Source: JBHHYN01 sp046757565 (GTDB taxonomy: Bacteria > Pseudomonadota > Gammaproteobacteria > Eutrophobiales > Eutrophobiaceae). From it: a stretch of DNA of 6,058 bases. The position numbers and the translations under genes are program-made. Shown in pieces: positions 1 through 5,631 of this stretch. The notes under the pieces were generated by a model that was not told where the DNA came from, searched no databases, and saw nothing but the letters and a program-made list of their open reading frames with translations. Every line of letters starts with the position of its first letter. Within the stretch, counting starts at the first letter, position 1. The DNA is taken from positions 1 through 6,058 of the forward strand of contig JBHHYN010000144.1 in the NCBI GenBank assembly GCA_046757565.1, read 5' to 3'.

Positions 1-49
1 TTTTATTCAAAAGTCTTTCTTGTTAACCCACAGATTCTGCTGAAGAGCC
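1..49 (-). mobile_element. Insertion sequence end (terminal inverted repeat, left flank)
   Basis: Positions 25-49, read on the minus strand, form a terminal repeat starting GGC followed by TCTTCAGCAGAATCTGTG. The same 25 bp occur, with one mismatch at the third base, in opposite orientation at 6011-6035. The inner sequences (1-24 here, 6036-6058 there) differ, as expected for the two different ends of one insertion sequence. The element body would lie to the left, outside the window. The terminal GG and the 25-bp length recall ISL3-family ends, but that family call is from memory and weak. The adjacent target side (50-57) is AT-only. No transposase is visible. Confidence 0.7.
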
Positions 50-113
50 AATTATAATAGTGCCTGTCATTGTCAATATGGCATCGATAAAAAGAGAGGC
101 AAGCCGTTTTATC

Positions 114-968
114 CTATTCAGCAACCGGTTGCATTACGGCCAGGACACCATAGTGATCGGAAAGGGGTATTGCACCGCTGGCCGTTGTCAGGCGGGTTTT
201 ATTGAGTACAATCCGCGCTTCAACCGGGCTGAGCAACCTGGTTAATGGACCATTAACAAAGATATGGTCAATACGCTGTGCCGGAAGATGCCGTTCCTTA
301 CCAGCAGCAACCAGAGGGTTTCCCGGATCCCAGGAAATTGCCGGTTTTGCTGATACAGAAAAGGTATCGATAAACCCGGCGCTGATTACCTGTCGATAAT
401 TTATTGTCGATGTCTGGGGCCCGGCGTTCAGATCACCTGCCAGGATCACGGGCCTTGACATGTTAACGTAATCCAGGATCTGGTCGATTTGTTGTGCGCG
501 AATGGTATTCACTCGTGCCGATTCAGGATGGGCGATTAAGCCACCCGCCGTAGTATGAAAATTGATCAGATCAATGTTGCCCATGCCGGGCAGGGATACG
601 GGGGTGTGGAAGAAGCCCTTATTGGTGAATATTTTTTCTTCCAGGACTGCTGAACGGAAGCGAACGAGCCTGCCCCGGCCAAGGGGATATCGCGACAACG
701 TCAGTAATTCATTATCCACCCTGAATTTAAGGCCGGTACCGGCAAAACCGGACACATAGGGATAGCGCCTCTTCAACATCTTATAAAATATCCCTTGCAA
801 ATCGCGATGAAACAGTTCCTGCAGAACGATAATATCGGCATTGAGTTCCAATAACGCTGTGGTCAGTGCAAACAGCCTTTCATTCACGTACTTAATGGGG
901 CAGTAGGCCGAATGATTCAGAATCCTTACATTTTGCAAGGCGGTATTGAATGTAAGCAGTGACAACAT
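114..968 (-). CDS. Endonuclease/exonuclease/phosphatase (EEP) family hydrolase, neutral-sphingomyelinase-like
   Basis: The 284-residue product has the metal-dependent phosphodiesterase/nuclease motifs of the EEP (DNase I-like) fold in the right order: LTFN near the N-terminus (residues 5-8), LQE with the metal-binding Glu at 51, NFHTT at 137-141 (His138), AGDLN at 177-181, RIDHIF at 232-237 and LSDHYG at 269-274. The SWDPGNP segment at 212-218 followed by RIDHIF resembles the neutral sphingomyelinase-like branch more than the ExoIII DNA-repair branch. The real substrate, a phospholipid, nucleic acid or other phosphodiester, cannot be read from the sequence. There is no signal peptide or membrane segment, so it is probably cytosolic. 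The start at 968 puts the first beta strand at residue 1, as is usual, but no Shine-Dalgarno is seen. It is transcribed divergently from the exported-protein gene and stops 65 bp from the IS end. Confidence 0.88.
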   Translation of the reverse strand: MLSLLTFNTALQNVRILNHSAYCPIKYVNERLFALTTALLELNADIIVLQELFHRDLQGIFYKMLKRRYPYVSGFAGTGLKFRVDNELLTLSRYPLGRGRLVRFRSAVLEEKIFTNKGFFHTPVSLPGMGNIDLINFHTTAGGLIAHPESARVNTIRAQQIDQILDYVNMSRPVILAGDLNAGPQTSTINYRQVISAGFIDTFSVSAKPAISWDPGNPLVAAGKERHLPAQRIDHIFVNGPLTRLLSPVEARIVLNKTRLTTASGAIPLSDHYGVLAVMQPVAE

Positions 969-1032
969 CGAGTATTGAGTGTTAAGGCTGGTTAAAGTTG
1001 TTGACTATCCTGTTGCTAAATCCGGTTAAATA

Positions 1033-1061
1033 TTTACATTCCCGGTAAATTTGATTATTCT
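1033..1061 (+). promoter_or_regulatory. Probable sigma70 promoter of the exported-protein gene
   Basis: TTTACA (1033-1038) and TATTCT (1056-1061) are separated by exactly 17 bp, giving a predicted transcription start near 1068 and a leader of about 36 nt. A dyad ATTTAC, 7-bp spacer, GTAAAT (1032-1050) covers the -35 element and could bind a dimeric regulator. The prediction rests on consensus matching only. Confidence 0.4.
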
Positions 1062-1103
1062 CCATGCTTAATCGATAAGAAACAGATTTTCGGAGGGAAC
1101 ATC

Positions 1104-1616
1104 ATGCGCGCTCTTCCGTTGTCCCTGTTCATGTTAACATCCCTTTTGTCCTTTAACAGTCATGCCGCAGAGCCGTTCGTTGAACCGCAAGCGATGCTTT
1201 ATTACCAGATTCCGTTTGGTGGAAGCGATCACAGGCAATACAAGCACACTTTTGGTTTTCGTATGGATCTGACGCATACCGGATCAGGACAGCTGATTGC
1301 CTATCAGCAACTTCTTAAGAAACCGGCGGTGTTTGATTTGAAAATGGGGCATGATGGTATCGATGCTTTGTATATCTCCGGAGTCGATTATTTGCAACAC
1401 TATTATGTTCACCGTGCAAACGACGAAGATACTGCTGCAACGGAAACCGCGTATGAAGGTGATGCAGCGGCTGCTGAAGAGGCCACTGCGGAGGAGGCCG
1501 CTACAGAAGAGGAGCCGGCAGGGCCAACTATCGGTGAAATTCTTCGTAAAACGCCGTTTGGTATAATAATCGGAGCCGGACTCCTGATCGGTATTGTAGC
1601 AGGCGCCGGTGGATAA
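1104..1616 (+). CDS. Uncharacterised exported protein with acidic Ala/Glu linker and C-terminal membrane helix
   Basis: The 170-residue protein is not a family I can name. Residues 1-21 form a signal peptide (one Arg, a Leu/Phe-rich core, then SHA, which fits signal peptidase I cleavage before AEP). Residues 23-105 form a compact domain rich in aromatic and polar residues, with FGFRMDLTHTG around 50-60, a pattern seen in small beta-sheet envelope proteins. Residues 107-140 are a low-complexity Ala/Glu/Thr linker. The last 20 residues are a Gly-rich hydrophobic helix (PFGIIIGAG and onward) that would cross or anchor in the membrane, preceded by basic RK. Start choice is firm: GGAGGG at 1092-1097 lies 6 nt before ATG. 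It probably sits in the envelope with its folded part in the periplasm. It converges on the DUF4404 gene with only 21 bp between stops and no terminator visible there. Confidence 0.8.
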   Translation: MRALPLSLFMLTSLLSFNSHAAEPFVEPQAMLYYQIPFGGSDHRQYKHTFGFRMDLTHTGSGQLIAYQQLLKKPAVFDLKMGHDGIDALYISGVDYLQHYYVHRANDEDTAATETAYEGDAAAAEEATAEEAATEEEPAGPTIGEILRKTPFGIIIGAGLLIGIVAGAGG

Positions 1617-1637
1617 TTACGCCAACCTGTAGAAAGC

Positions 1638-1904
1638 TCATATACCCAGATTGCTTAGAGTCACCATGATGTCATTGAGTATGGCGGTCGCTCTGGGGTG
1701 TTCGGTTTCAAATTGACTGATGTTGCCCTTGATGTTCTGGATCAGGGTCTTGTAATGTGTGCCGTCGTCTGGTTCATCAAGCTTTTCTTCGATCTCGCTA
1801 ATGAGAGAATTCAATTTCTCTCTCGCATCGATATTATCCCTGGCAAGGTTGTCCACTTCTAGGCGAAGTTTTTTCAGTTCATTTTGCAGTTTTATCTCTG
1901 TCAT
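1638..1904 (-). CDS. DUF4404 family small coiled-coil protein
   Basis: The product is 88 residues from the ATG at 1904. It begins MTEIKLQNELKKLRLEV, continues as charged helix with heptad-like hydrophobic spacing (residues 4-43), has a short DEPDDG break, and ends with a second helix containing FETEHP followed by the C-terminus LSNLGI. The FE-x-x-HP motif and the Leu-Gly-Ile end match my recollection of DUF4404, a proteobacterial family of about this length and unknown function. A GTG at 1964 would add 20 residues that do not fit the family, so the internal ATG is preferred, although neither start has a clear Shine-Dalgarno. No signal peptide or membrane segment is seen, so it is likely a cytosolic helical dimer. 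It is transcribed divergently from the hydratase-like gene. Confidence 0.78.
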   Translation of the reverse strand: MTEIKLQNELKKLRLEVDNLARDNIDAREKLNSLISEIEEKLDEPDDGTHYKTLIQNIKGNISQFETEHPRATAILNDIMVTLSNLGI

Positions 1905-2059
1905 GTTAACGATGAAGCCGGGTTGATTGCCATGGATATAGATAACTTTATTAGAGCATAGCACTATAACGCGGATCTTTGCATGTCATGATAAAAAATC
2001 TTTACTTCCTTGGGCTGAGTCATGTTCAGATATGGATTTTACACGATAATTGAATATTA

Positions 2060-2803
2060 ATGATGTCAAATTACTCTGATCAGATTGATAGCCATGTCCT
2101 GGAACAGATAGATGAGGGAATGCAAATTCAAATCAAGCGGTTTCATGAAGCAACTGCCAAAGGCATACTCCGTATAGGCTGGAAAATCGGTGTTACCACT
2201 GCTGCAGCACAGAAAAAATTCAGGCTGTCATCCCCAGTCATTGGCAGTCTGGATGGGACACGTACTTATTCAACAGAAAGCAAGGTTTCTTTAAGGAAGG
2301 ATGCGAAAATCCGGGCAGAAGCGGAGATCTCTTTACGTATAAACAGGGACATGGATGGACAGGCCAGCGTTGACGAAGCGCGTGCGGCAATAGAAACCGT
2401 TGGTCCGGCCATCGAGTTTATCGACCTGAACATGCCGTCAGACGATATTTCCGTGATATTGGGACACAGTATCTTTCATAATGCCGTCATTTTTGGGGAA
2501 GAGTCCGACCCGGATGTCCTTGCCAGGCAGGCTTCATTGTGGCCGATTGGGCGCAGGAATACGAAGTGTGTGCGTACTCCGGAACCGGCAATGATCCCTC
2601 ATGATCTGCCCGCCCTGCTTGTTCTGGTGGCGGGGACACTTGGGCGCTACGGTGAGTGTTTAAAAGAGGGAGACAGGATCATCTCAGGTTCGTATATCGT
2701 GCCTTTGATCGTGGAATGTGGTGATGTTATCGAAGTTGATTACGGTGAACTGGGAAAAGTGTCCGCTATTACCGTTAATGATGGTAACGCATACATGAGC
2801 TGA
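2060..2803 (+). CDS. 2-keto-4-pentenoate hydratase-like protein (MhpD family, FAH superfamily)
   Basis: The 247-residue product matches the MhpD-type hydratase/decarboxylase family along its length. GWKIGVTT is at residues 40-47. The metal-binding acidic pair in AEAEI is Glu87/Glu89, and the third ligand is in AIEFID at Glu119. The HSIFHNAVIFGEES block is at 136-149, and the C-terminal barrel strand is LKEGDRIISGS (201-211) followed by GDVIEVDYGELG. Relatives add water to 2-hydroxydienoates in meta-cleavage of aromatics, or decarboxylate oxalocrotonate. No ring-cleavage dioxygenase, aldolase or dehydrogenase lies nearby, so this orphan copy may have another keto-acid substrate. The usual GAGAA-like stretch before the last domain is replaced by AMIPHDLPALL. 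Tandem ATG ATG (2060, 2063) leaves the exact start uncertain and the Shine-Dalgarno is poor. No signal peptide is seen, so it is cytosolic. Confidence 0.85.
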   Translation: MMSNYSDQIDSHVLEQIDEGMQIQIKRFHEATAKGILRIGWKIGVTTAAAQKKFRLSSPVIGSLDGTRTYSTESKVSLRKDAKIRAEAEISLRINRDMDGQASVDEARAAIETVGPAIEFIDLNMPSDDISVILGHSIFHNAVIFGEESDPDVLARQASLWPIGRRNTKCVRTPEPAMIPHDLPALLVLVAGTLGRYGECLKEGDRIISGSYIVPLIVECGDVIEVDYGELGKVSAITVNDGNAYMS

Positions 2804-2843
2804 AAAGAAACTATTATATCGTAGTCGCAATGATCGATTTTAC

Positions 2844-2872
2844 CTTGCCCGGAATGATCGGGTAAGTTATTC
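2844..2872 (+). terminator. Possible stem-loop terminator after the hydratase gene
   Basis: CTTGCCCG (2844-2851) pairs with CGGGTAAG (2859-2866) across a 7-nt loop, 8 pairs with one G-U. It lies about 40 bp after the hydratase stop and is followed by TTATTC, which is only moderately T-rich. It would separate this gene from pdxH, but a purely structural or regulatory hairpin is equally possible. Confidence 0.35.
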
Positions 2873-2939
2873 GTATCACCTGCGTTTTTTTGGAATAATT
2901 TTACGGTATTGCACGCAGTAGTAGCCGGGATAGAGAGTG

Positions 2940-3584
2940 ATGAACACCGATTTTTCAGAAATAAGGCGGGAATATTTACACGCTTCGCTGAGCAGGGTGG
3001 ATATGAACGCCGATCCGATCAAGCAGTTTGAAGAGTGGCTGCAGCAGGCGGTACATGGAGGGGTCGATCTGCCTAATGCCGCAGCGCTTGCCACGGCATC
3101 AAAAGATGGTCTGCCAACTGTCAGGTATGTGCTTTTGAAGGGGATCAGCGCAGAGGGCTTAGTATTCTATACCCACGCCTCCAGTGTTAAAGGGCGGCAA
3201 TTGGCGGAAAATCCCCATGCCGCCATGGTAGTTTACTGGTCCCGGATGGACCGTCAGATACGTATTGAAGGGACGGTAGACAGGGTGACTGATGAAGAAG
3301 CAGATGAATATTTTGCTTCCCGTCCACGTGCCAGCAGGATAAGCGCCTGGGTTGCGCCACAGAGCAGTATCATTGAGAACCGGGAATATATGGAAGAACG
3401 AATACGTCTACTGGAGCGGGAATTTGAAGGAGGCGATGTACCGCGGCCGGAGGATTGGGCAGGGTACCGGATTTCCCCTGAAACAATTGAGTTTTGGCAG
3501 GGCCGCGCAGACCGCCTGCATGACCGGTTTCTGTATCGACGGGCAGAAGGCGGTAACTGGGCCATACAGCGGCTTGCCCCCTGA
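2940..3584 (+). CDS. pdxH: Pyridoxamine/pyridoxine 5'-phosphate oxidase
   Basis: PdxH is an FMN-dependent flavoprotein that oxidises pyridoxamine or pyridoxine 5'-phosphate to pyridoxal 5'-phosphate, the last step of vitamin B6 synthesis and salvage, using O2. From the ATG at 2940 the product is 214 residues, close to the 218 of E. coli PdxH. FMN-binding blocks are present: TVRYVLLKG (about residues 60-68), LVFYTHASSVKG, then QIRIEGTVDRV. The central YFASRPRASRISAWVAPQSS is closely like E. coli. The C-terminal family signature IEFWQGRADRLHDR (about 183-196) is intact, including the substrate-contacting RLHDR. A GTG directly before the ATG (2937) is an alternative start. ATG is preferred because GGGA at 2927-2930 is better spaced from it. 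The cytosolic dimer is expected to be functional. A good terminator follows. Confidence 0.97.
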   Translation: MNTDFSEIRREYLHASLSRVDMNADPIKQFEEWLQQAVHGGVDLPNAAALATASKDGLPTVRYVLLKGISAEGLVFYTHASSVKGRQLAENPHAAMVVYWSRMDRQIRIEGTVDRVTDEEADEYFASRPRASRISAWVAPQSSIIENREYMEERIRLLEREFEGGDVPRPEDWAGYRISPETIEFWQGRADRLHDRFLYRRAEGGNWAIQRLAP

Positions 3585-3625
3585 TACGGATTAACAGGGC
3601 GATCTTTCCCAAGTACTGTCATTTT

Positions 3626-3646
3626 GCCTGATCCGGGCGTTTTTTT
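3626..3646 (+). terminator. Intrinsic terminator of pdxH
   Basis: GCCTG (3626-3630) pairs with CGGGC (3634-3638) around the 3-nt loop ATC, with one G-U pair, and is followed by G and seven T residues (3640-3646). It lies 41 bp after the pdxH stop. The last two T residues are also the first two bases of the FNR box, so the terminator and the next promoter are directly joined. Confidence 0.6.
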
Positions 3647-3693
3647 GATCGATATCAAGTATGCTGGTACTCCATCCAGGTTATATTGTTTCG
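3645..3693 (+). promoter_or_regulatory. FNR/ANR-dependent class II promoter of the UspE-like gene
   Basis: TTGATCGATATCAA (3645-3658) is a perfect match to the FNR/ANR consensus TTGAT, 4 bp, ATCAA. A -10 element TATATT (3682-3687, five of six) predicts a start at 3693-3694, placing the centre of the box at -41.5 to -42.5, the classic class II activator position. There is no good independent -35, as expected for an activator-dependent promoter. The leader would be about 35 nt. FNR is an oxygen-labile iron-sulphur regulator, so this predicts induction under low oxygen. Confidence 0.75.
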
Positions 3694-3727
3694 TGCGGGT
3701 GACATAAATGCATTTTGGAGCAAGACC

Positions 3728-4600
3728 ATGATCGTTCTTAATAATATATTTGTTGTCATTGACCCAACCAGGCAAAAGCAACGCGCACTGGAACGGGCGG
3801 CAAGGATTGCCAGAGTTTCGGGAGCAAGGATACATGCCTACTTATGTATCTATTCCAGTATGGATACTGATGCTCCGGAGGCGCTCAGGGAAGTGGAGAT
3901 GTCAAGATATGAGCCATGGCTTGAGGAGGTTGTTGGACCGGTGCGTGCGGCCGGTTTCGATGTCGATATACAGATGGATTGGGATCGGGATTGGCGAAAT
4001 GTCCTTGGACCGGCAGCGAGGAAGGCTAACAGCGATCTGATAATAAAATCTTCTCGCCGGAGGTCGGCTGCAAAGCGTATGTTGATGTCATCTTCGGATC
4101 TGGCGCTGTTCGAATCTGCACACTGCCCGGTTTTGTTGGTCAAGTCGGAAGTGAATGATGACCATCATAGATTTTTAATAGCTGTAGATATCAGCAGAGA
4201 TGGTAAAAAGTATCAACGGAGGTTTGATGCTGTGCTCGCGTACGGCAGGGCTGCAGCGGCATCCAATGACAATGGCGAACTGCACGCCGTTTACGCCTAT
4301 CCGGACCCGGATGACTATATGCATGTAACGGATGTGGAAAAACGCACCGGTCTGGATACTGCGCATGTACATGTTGTCGGGAAAAAGCCCGAGGAGGCTA
4401 TCGAACAGATCGCGGAAGAGATCAATGCGAATTTGATTGTTATCGGGGTGTCAACCAAGGGCACGCTGGCAAACAGGGTGTTTGGCAATACGGCTGAATG
4501 GCTCCTTAACAACCTGGATCGTGATATTCTCGTCGTCATTACGGATGACATACAGGAGAACGACACTTCCTCTGAACAGAGTGAAGCTTTACCTTTATGA
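3728..4600 (+). CDS. Tandem-domain universal stress protein, UspE-like
   Basis: The 290-residue cytosolic protein is built of two Usp domains. Domain 1 (about 1-140) starts NNIFVVIDPT and ends SDLIIKSSRRR, then SSSDLALFESAHCPVLLVKS, the sequence style of E. coli UspE. Domain 2 (about 147-273) starts FLIAVDIS and ends with NLIVIGVSTKGT, then VFGNTAEWLL and DILVV. The usual nucleotide loop G-x2-G-x9-G-S/T reads G240-V-S-T243 with G253-N254, so the second glycine is Thr and ATP binding may be altered. Domain 1 also lacks a standard loop. The start at 3728 is chosen because GGAG (3717-3720) is 7 nt upstream. An upstream in-frame start at 3686 would place the -10 element inside the gene. Usp proteins help survival in starvation and anoxia, which fits the FNR promoter. 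The acidic, Ser-rich tail (about 275-290) is a small extra. Confidence 0.88.
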   Translation: MIVLNNIFVVIDPTRQKQRALERAARIARVSGARIHAYLCIYSSMDTDAPEALREVEMSRYEPWLEEVVGPVRAAGFDVDIQMDWDRDWRNVLGPAARKANSDLIIKSSRRRSAAKRMLMSSSDLALFESAHCPVLLVKSEVNDDHHRFLIAVDISRDGKKYQRRFDAVLAYGRAAAASNDNGELHAVYAYPDPDDYMHVTDVEKRTGLDTAHVHVVGKKPEEAIEQIAEEINANLIVIGVSTKGTLANRVFGNTAEWLLNNLDRDILVVITDDIQENDTSSEQSEALPL

Positions 4601-4724
4601 TCACGCGTTTAAATCATTACTTTTTACTGCATGGGAATAGAGATTCAGGGGGACTATACCGGCGTCGGGATAGACACGTTGAAATAGTTTCCTTTTACTA
4701 CCCGGCAATCGCAGTAATAACGGG

Positions 4725-4889
4725 TTAGCTGGAGCCCTCTGATTCCCTCGGTGGCCGTATTACCGCGAGCAACTCGGTAAGCATCAATTCATATAATGTC
4801 ACCATATCCTTGGGTTGAATCTCATCTTCTGTATTCCGTGATACCAGGCCGGCAGTCAGAATCGCTGCAATTATGTGATCTTCATTCAT
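4725..4889 (-). CDS. Hypothetical small protein, 54 residues
   Basis: This short gene starts MNEDHIIAAILTAGLVSRNT and ends PPRESEGSS. The protein is acidic and soluble, with two probable amphipathic helices (about residues 4-17 and 26-44, the latter LYELMLTELLAVI) and a polar tail. I do not recognise the family. It is supported by a near-ideal Shine-Dalgarno, AGGAGG at 4896-4901, six nt before the ATG, by a clean TAA stop, and by a plausible promoter upstream with -10 TACAAT. It is convergent with the UspE-like gene (124 bp between stops, no clear terminator). The size suggests a regulatory or partner peptide, but nothing in the sequence proves a role. There is no signal peptide, and the hydrophobic stretches are too short and interrupted for a membrane helix. 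Confidence 0.65.
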   Translation of the reverse strand: MNEDHIIAAILTAGLVSRNTEDEIQPKDMVTLYELMLTELLAVIRPPRESEGSS

Positions 4890-4937
4890 CGTTCTCCTCC
4901 TGTTTGCATTGATAGTTCGCGATCTGGAATGGATCTT

Positions 4938-4966
4938 ATTGTAAACCCTGGAGGCCAGGGTGTAAT
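4938..4966 (-). promoter_or_regulatory. Promoter of the 54-residue gene with a dyad operator in the spacer
   Basis: On the minus strand ATTACA (4961-4966, four of six to the -35 consensus), a 17-bp spacer and TACAAT (4938-4943, five of six to the -10) predict a start near 4931. A 17-bp dyad, ACCCTGG, AGG, CCAGGGT (4945-4961), fills the spacer. A dyad between -35 and -10 is the position used by MerR-type activators and by some repressors. The 17-bp spacer is shorter than the 19-20 bp typical of MerR promoters, so a repressor or a chance hairpin is possible. The opposite strand also has a weaker promoter-like pair. Confidence 0.4.
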
Positions 4967-5058
4967 GATATTTTCCTGATTTTACATTAGTTATGAATCA
5001 GTTTATATATAGCATGAACTCACCGAGAAACATCTGTCCTGACGTTCGCAGTACTGGT

Positions 5059-5088
5059 ATTTGTCAAACAAATGGGTGAATTTCGCCC
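5059..5088. repeat. Two adjacent short hairpins
   Basis: ATTTGT, CAA, ACAAAT (5059-5073) is followed at once by GGGTGA, ATT, TCGCCC (5074-5088, one G-U pair). Both have 6-bp stems and 3-nt loops with no base between them. They lie just past the stop of the transposase-like fragment (minus strand). Function unknown. There is no T tract on either side. Confidence 0.4.
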
Positions 5089-5104
5089 AATACTATCCTG
5101 TACC

Positions 5105-5347
5105 TCACCTCAATACAGCGGTTGTATGCCGGTATATATGACCTCCACTGACTTCGGTGCCCCCGCGTATTCGCACGTTTATCCACATCAACTGGATATT
5201 CAGGTCGAGTGCATTGTCCGAGCGCTGGATCAATGTAACTACATCGGTTTGAGCGTCTTCCTGTGAACACCGTATTTTTGACCAGATGCATAATGAAGGT
5301 GCAATAGGCAATGCCCGTATCCGGCACATGCTGGCCAGACGGTTGGT
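5105..5347 (-). pseudogene. Degenerate IS91-family transposase fragment
   Basis: The minus-strand frame running down to 5105 encodes QTDVVTLIQRSDNALDLNIQ (5192-5251). This resembles a block I recall from IS91-family (Y2 rolling-circle) transposases, QTGAVTLIQRFGSALNLNIH, in which TLIQR and the AL-x-LNI run are strongly conserved. Just upstream, the in-frame NRLAS (up to about 5344) sits at roughly the distance of the conserved LAS of that family. After the match, the expected HFHMLFLDGVY reads QLMWINVRI, and the frame stops soon after. The metal/HUH histidines, the catalytic tyrosines and both ends are missing, so this is a dead remnant of about 80 codons. A plus-strand reading of the same bases resembles nothing. 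The family match is from memory. Confidence 0.5.
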
Positions 5348-5352
5348 ATTCC

Positions 5353-5588
5353 AAATATTAAAAAGTAAAAAAGTAATATTTACTCAAGATCTCACAAAAA
5401 TCACCGAAATGGTGTCTGGGAAGAAACCGTTTGATCCAGGGATGTTATGATTACGTTTATCCGTATAATTAATCCTTCAAGCTATCAGGCATTCTGTTTA
5501 AGATTACGAAACACATCTATGTTTTCAGTTTATTGGTACGCCAAAGTGAGAATAACATTGTAGATTTGATCAGAATATGCATAACATA
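5353..5588. other. AT-rich stretch without a gene
   Basis: No open frame with a ribosome binding site was seen on either strand. The stretch is clearly more AT-rich than the genes to the left. It contains an 8-bp inverted repeat AAATATTA/TAATATTT (5353-5360, 5374-5381), a 4-bp hairpin CACC/GGTG (5402-5414) and an isolated TATAAT (5464-5469) without a fitting -35. It may hold the promoter of the lipase-like remnant, but none can be placed with confidence. Confidence 0.5.
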
Positions 5589-5617
5589 ATGAAATCTTTT
5601 TTTATATATTTGTCACA

Positions 5618-5631
5618 TTGATTGCGATCAA
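5618..5631. promoter_or_regulatory. Second perfect FNR/ANR consensus box
   Basis: TTGATTGCGATCAA matches TTGAT, 4 bp, ATCAA exactly. It lies inside the signal-peptide codons of the lipase-like remnant, not upstream of it. No good -10 is found at class II distance on the plus strand (GATTAT, 5657-5662, is weak), nor a gene within reach on the minus strand. The box may be a true binding site without a promoter, or a chance match. Confidence 0.35.

Noticed and set aside
51..76. Consensus TTGACA and TATAAT on the minus strand pointing at the left IS end
   Set aside because: The hexamers are separated by only 14 bp, too short for sigma70, and ATTATAAT is self-complementary by chance in AT-rich DNA.
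121..132. Perfect 12-bp palindrome GCAACCGGTTGC
   Set aside because: It lies within the last codons of the EEP gene, has no loop or T tract, and has no sign of function.
990..1030. Two GGTTAAA copies 34 bp apart in the divergent intergenic region
   Set aside because: They are short AT-rich words with no symmetry or fixed relation to a promoter.
2880..2918. CTGCGT/ACGCAG pairing in the pdxH leader
   Set aside because: A 6-bp stem over a 27-nt loop is too weak to call a riboswitch or attenuator, and no known leader motif for pdxH was recognised.
3254..3835. 193-codon minus-strand ORF across the pdxH end and the FNR promoter
   Set aside because: It is antisense to well-supported pdxH and rich in Arg/Ser, as expected for a shadow. 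It has no domain or ribosome binding site.
4695..4727. ACCCG/CGGGT inverted repeat after the small gene
   Set aside because: The 5-bp stem has a 16-nt loop and no T run in the small gene's direction, so it does not qualify as a terminator.
5072..5266. 64-codon plus-strand ORF opposite the transposase remnant
   Set aside because: Its composition looks like an antisense reading of the remnant, and there is no Shine-Dalgarno before the start.
5064..5354. 96-codon minus-strand ORF in the gene-poor region
   Set aside because: It is Cys/Arg-rich with no ribosome binding site. The neighbouring frame carries the transposase-like match, so this is a shadow frame.
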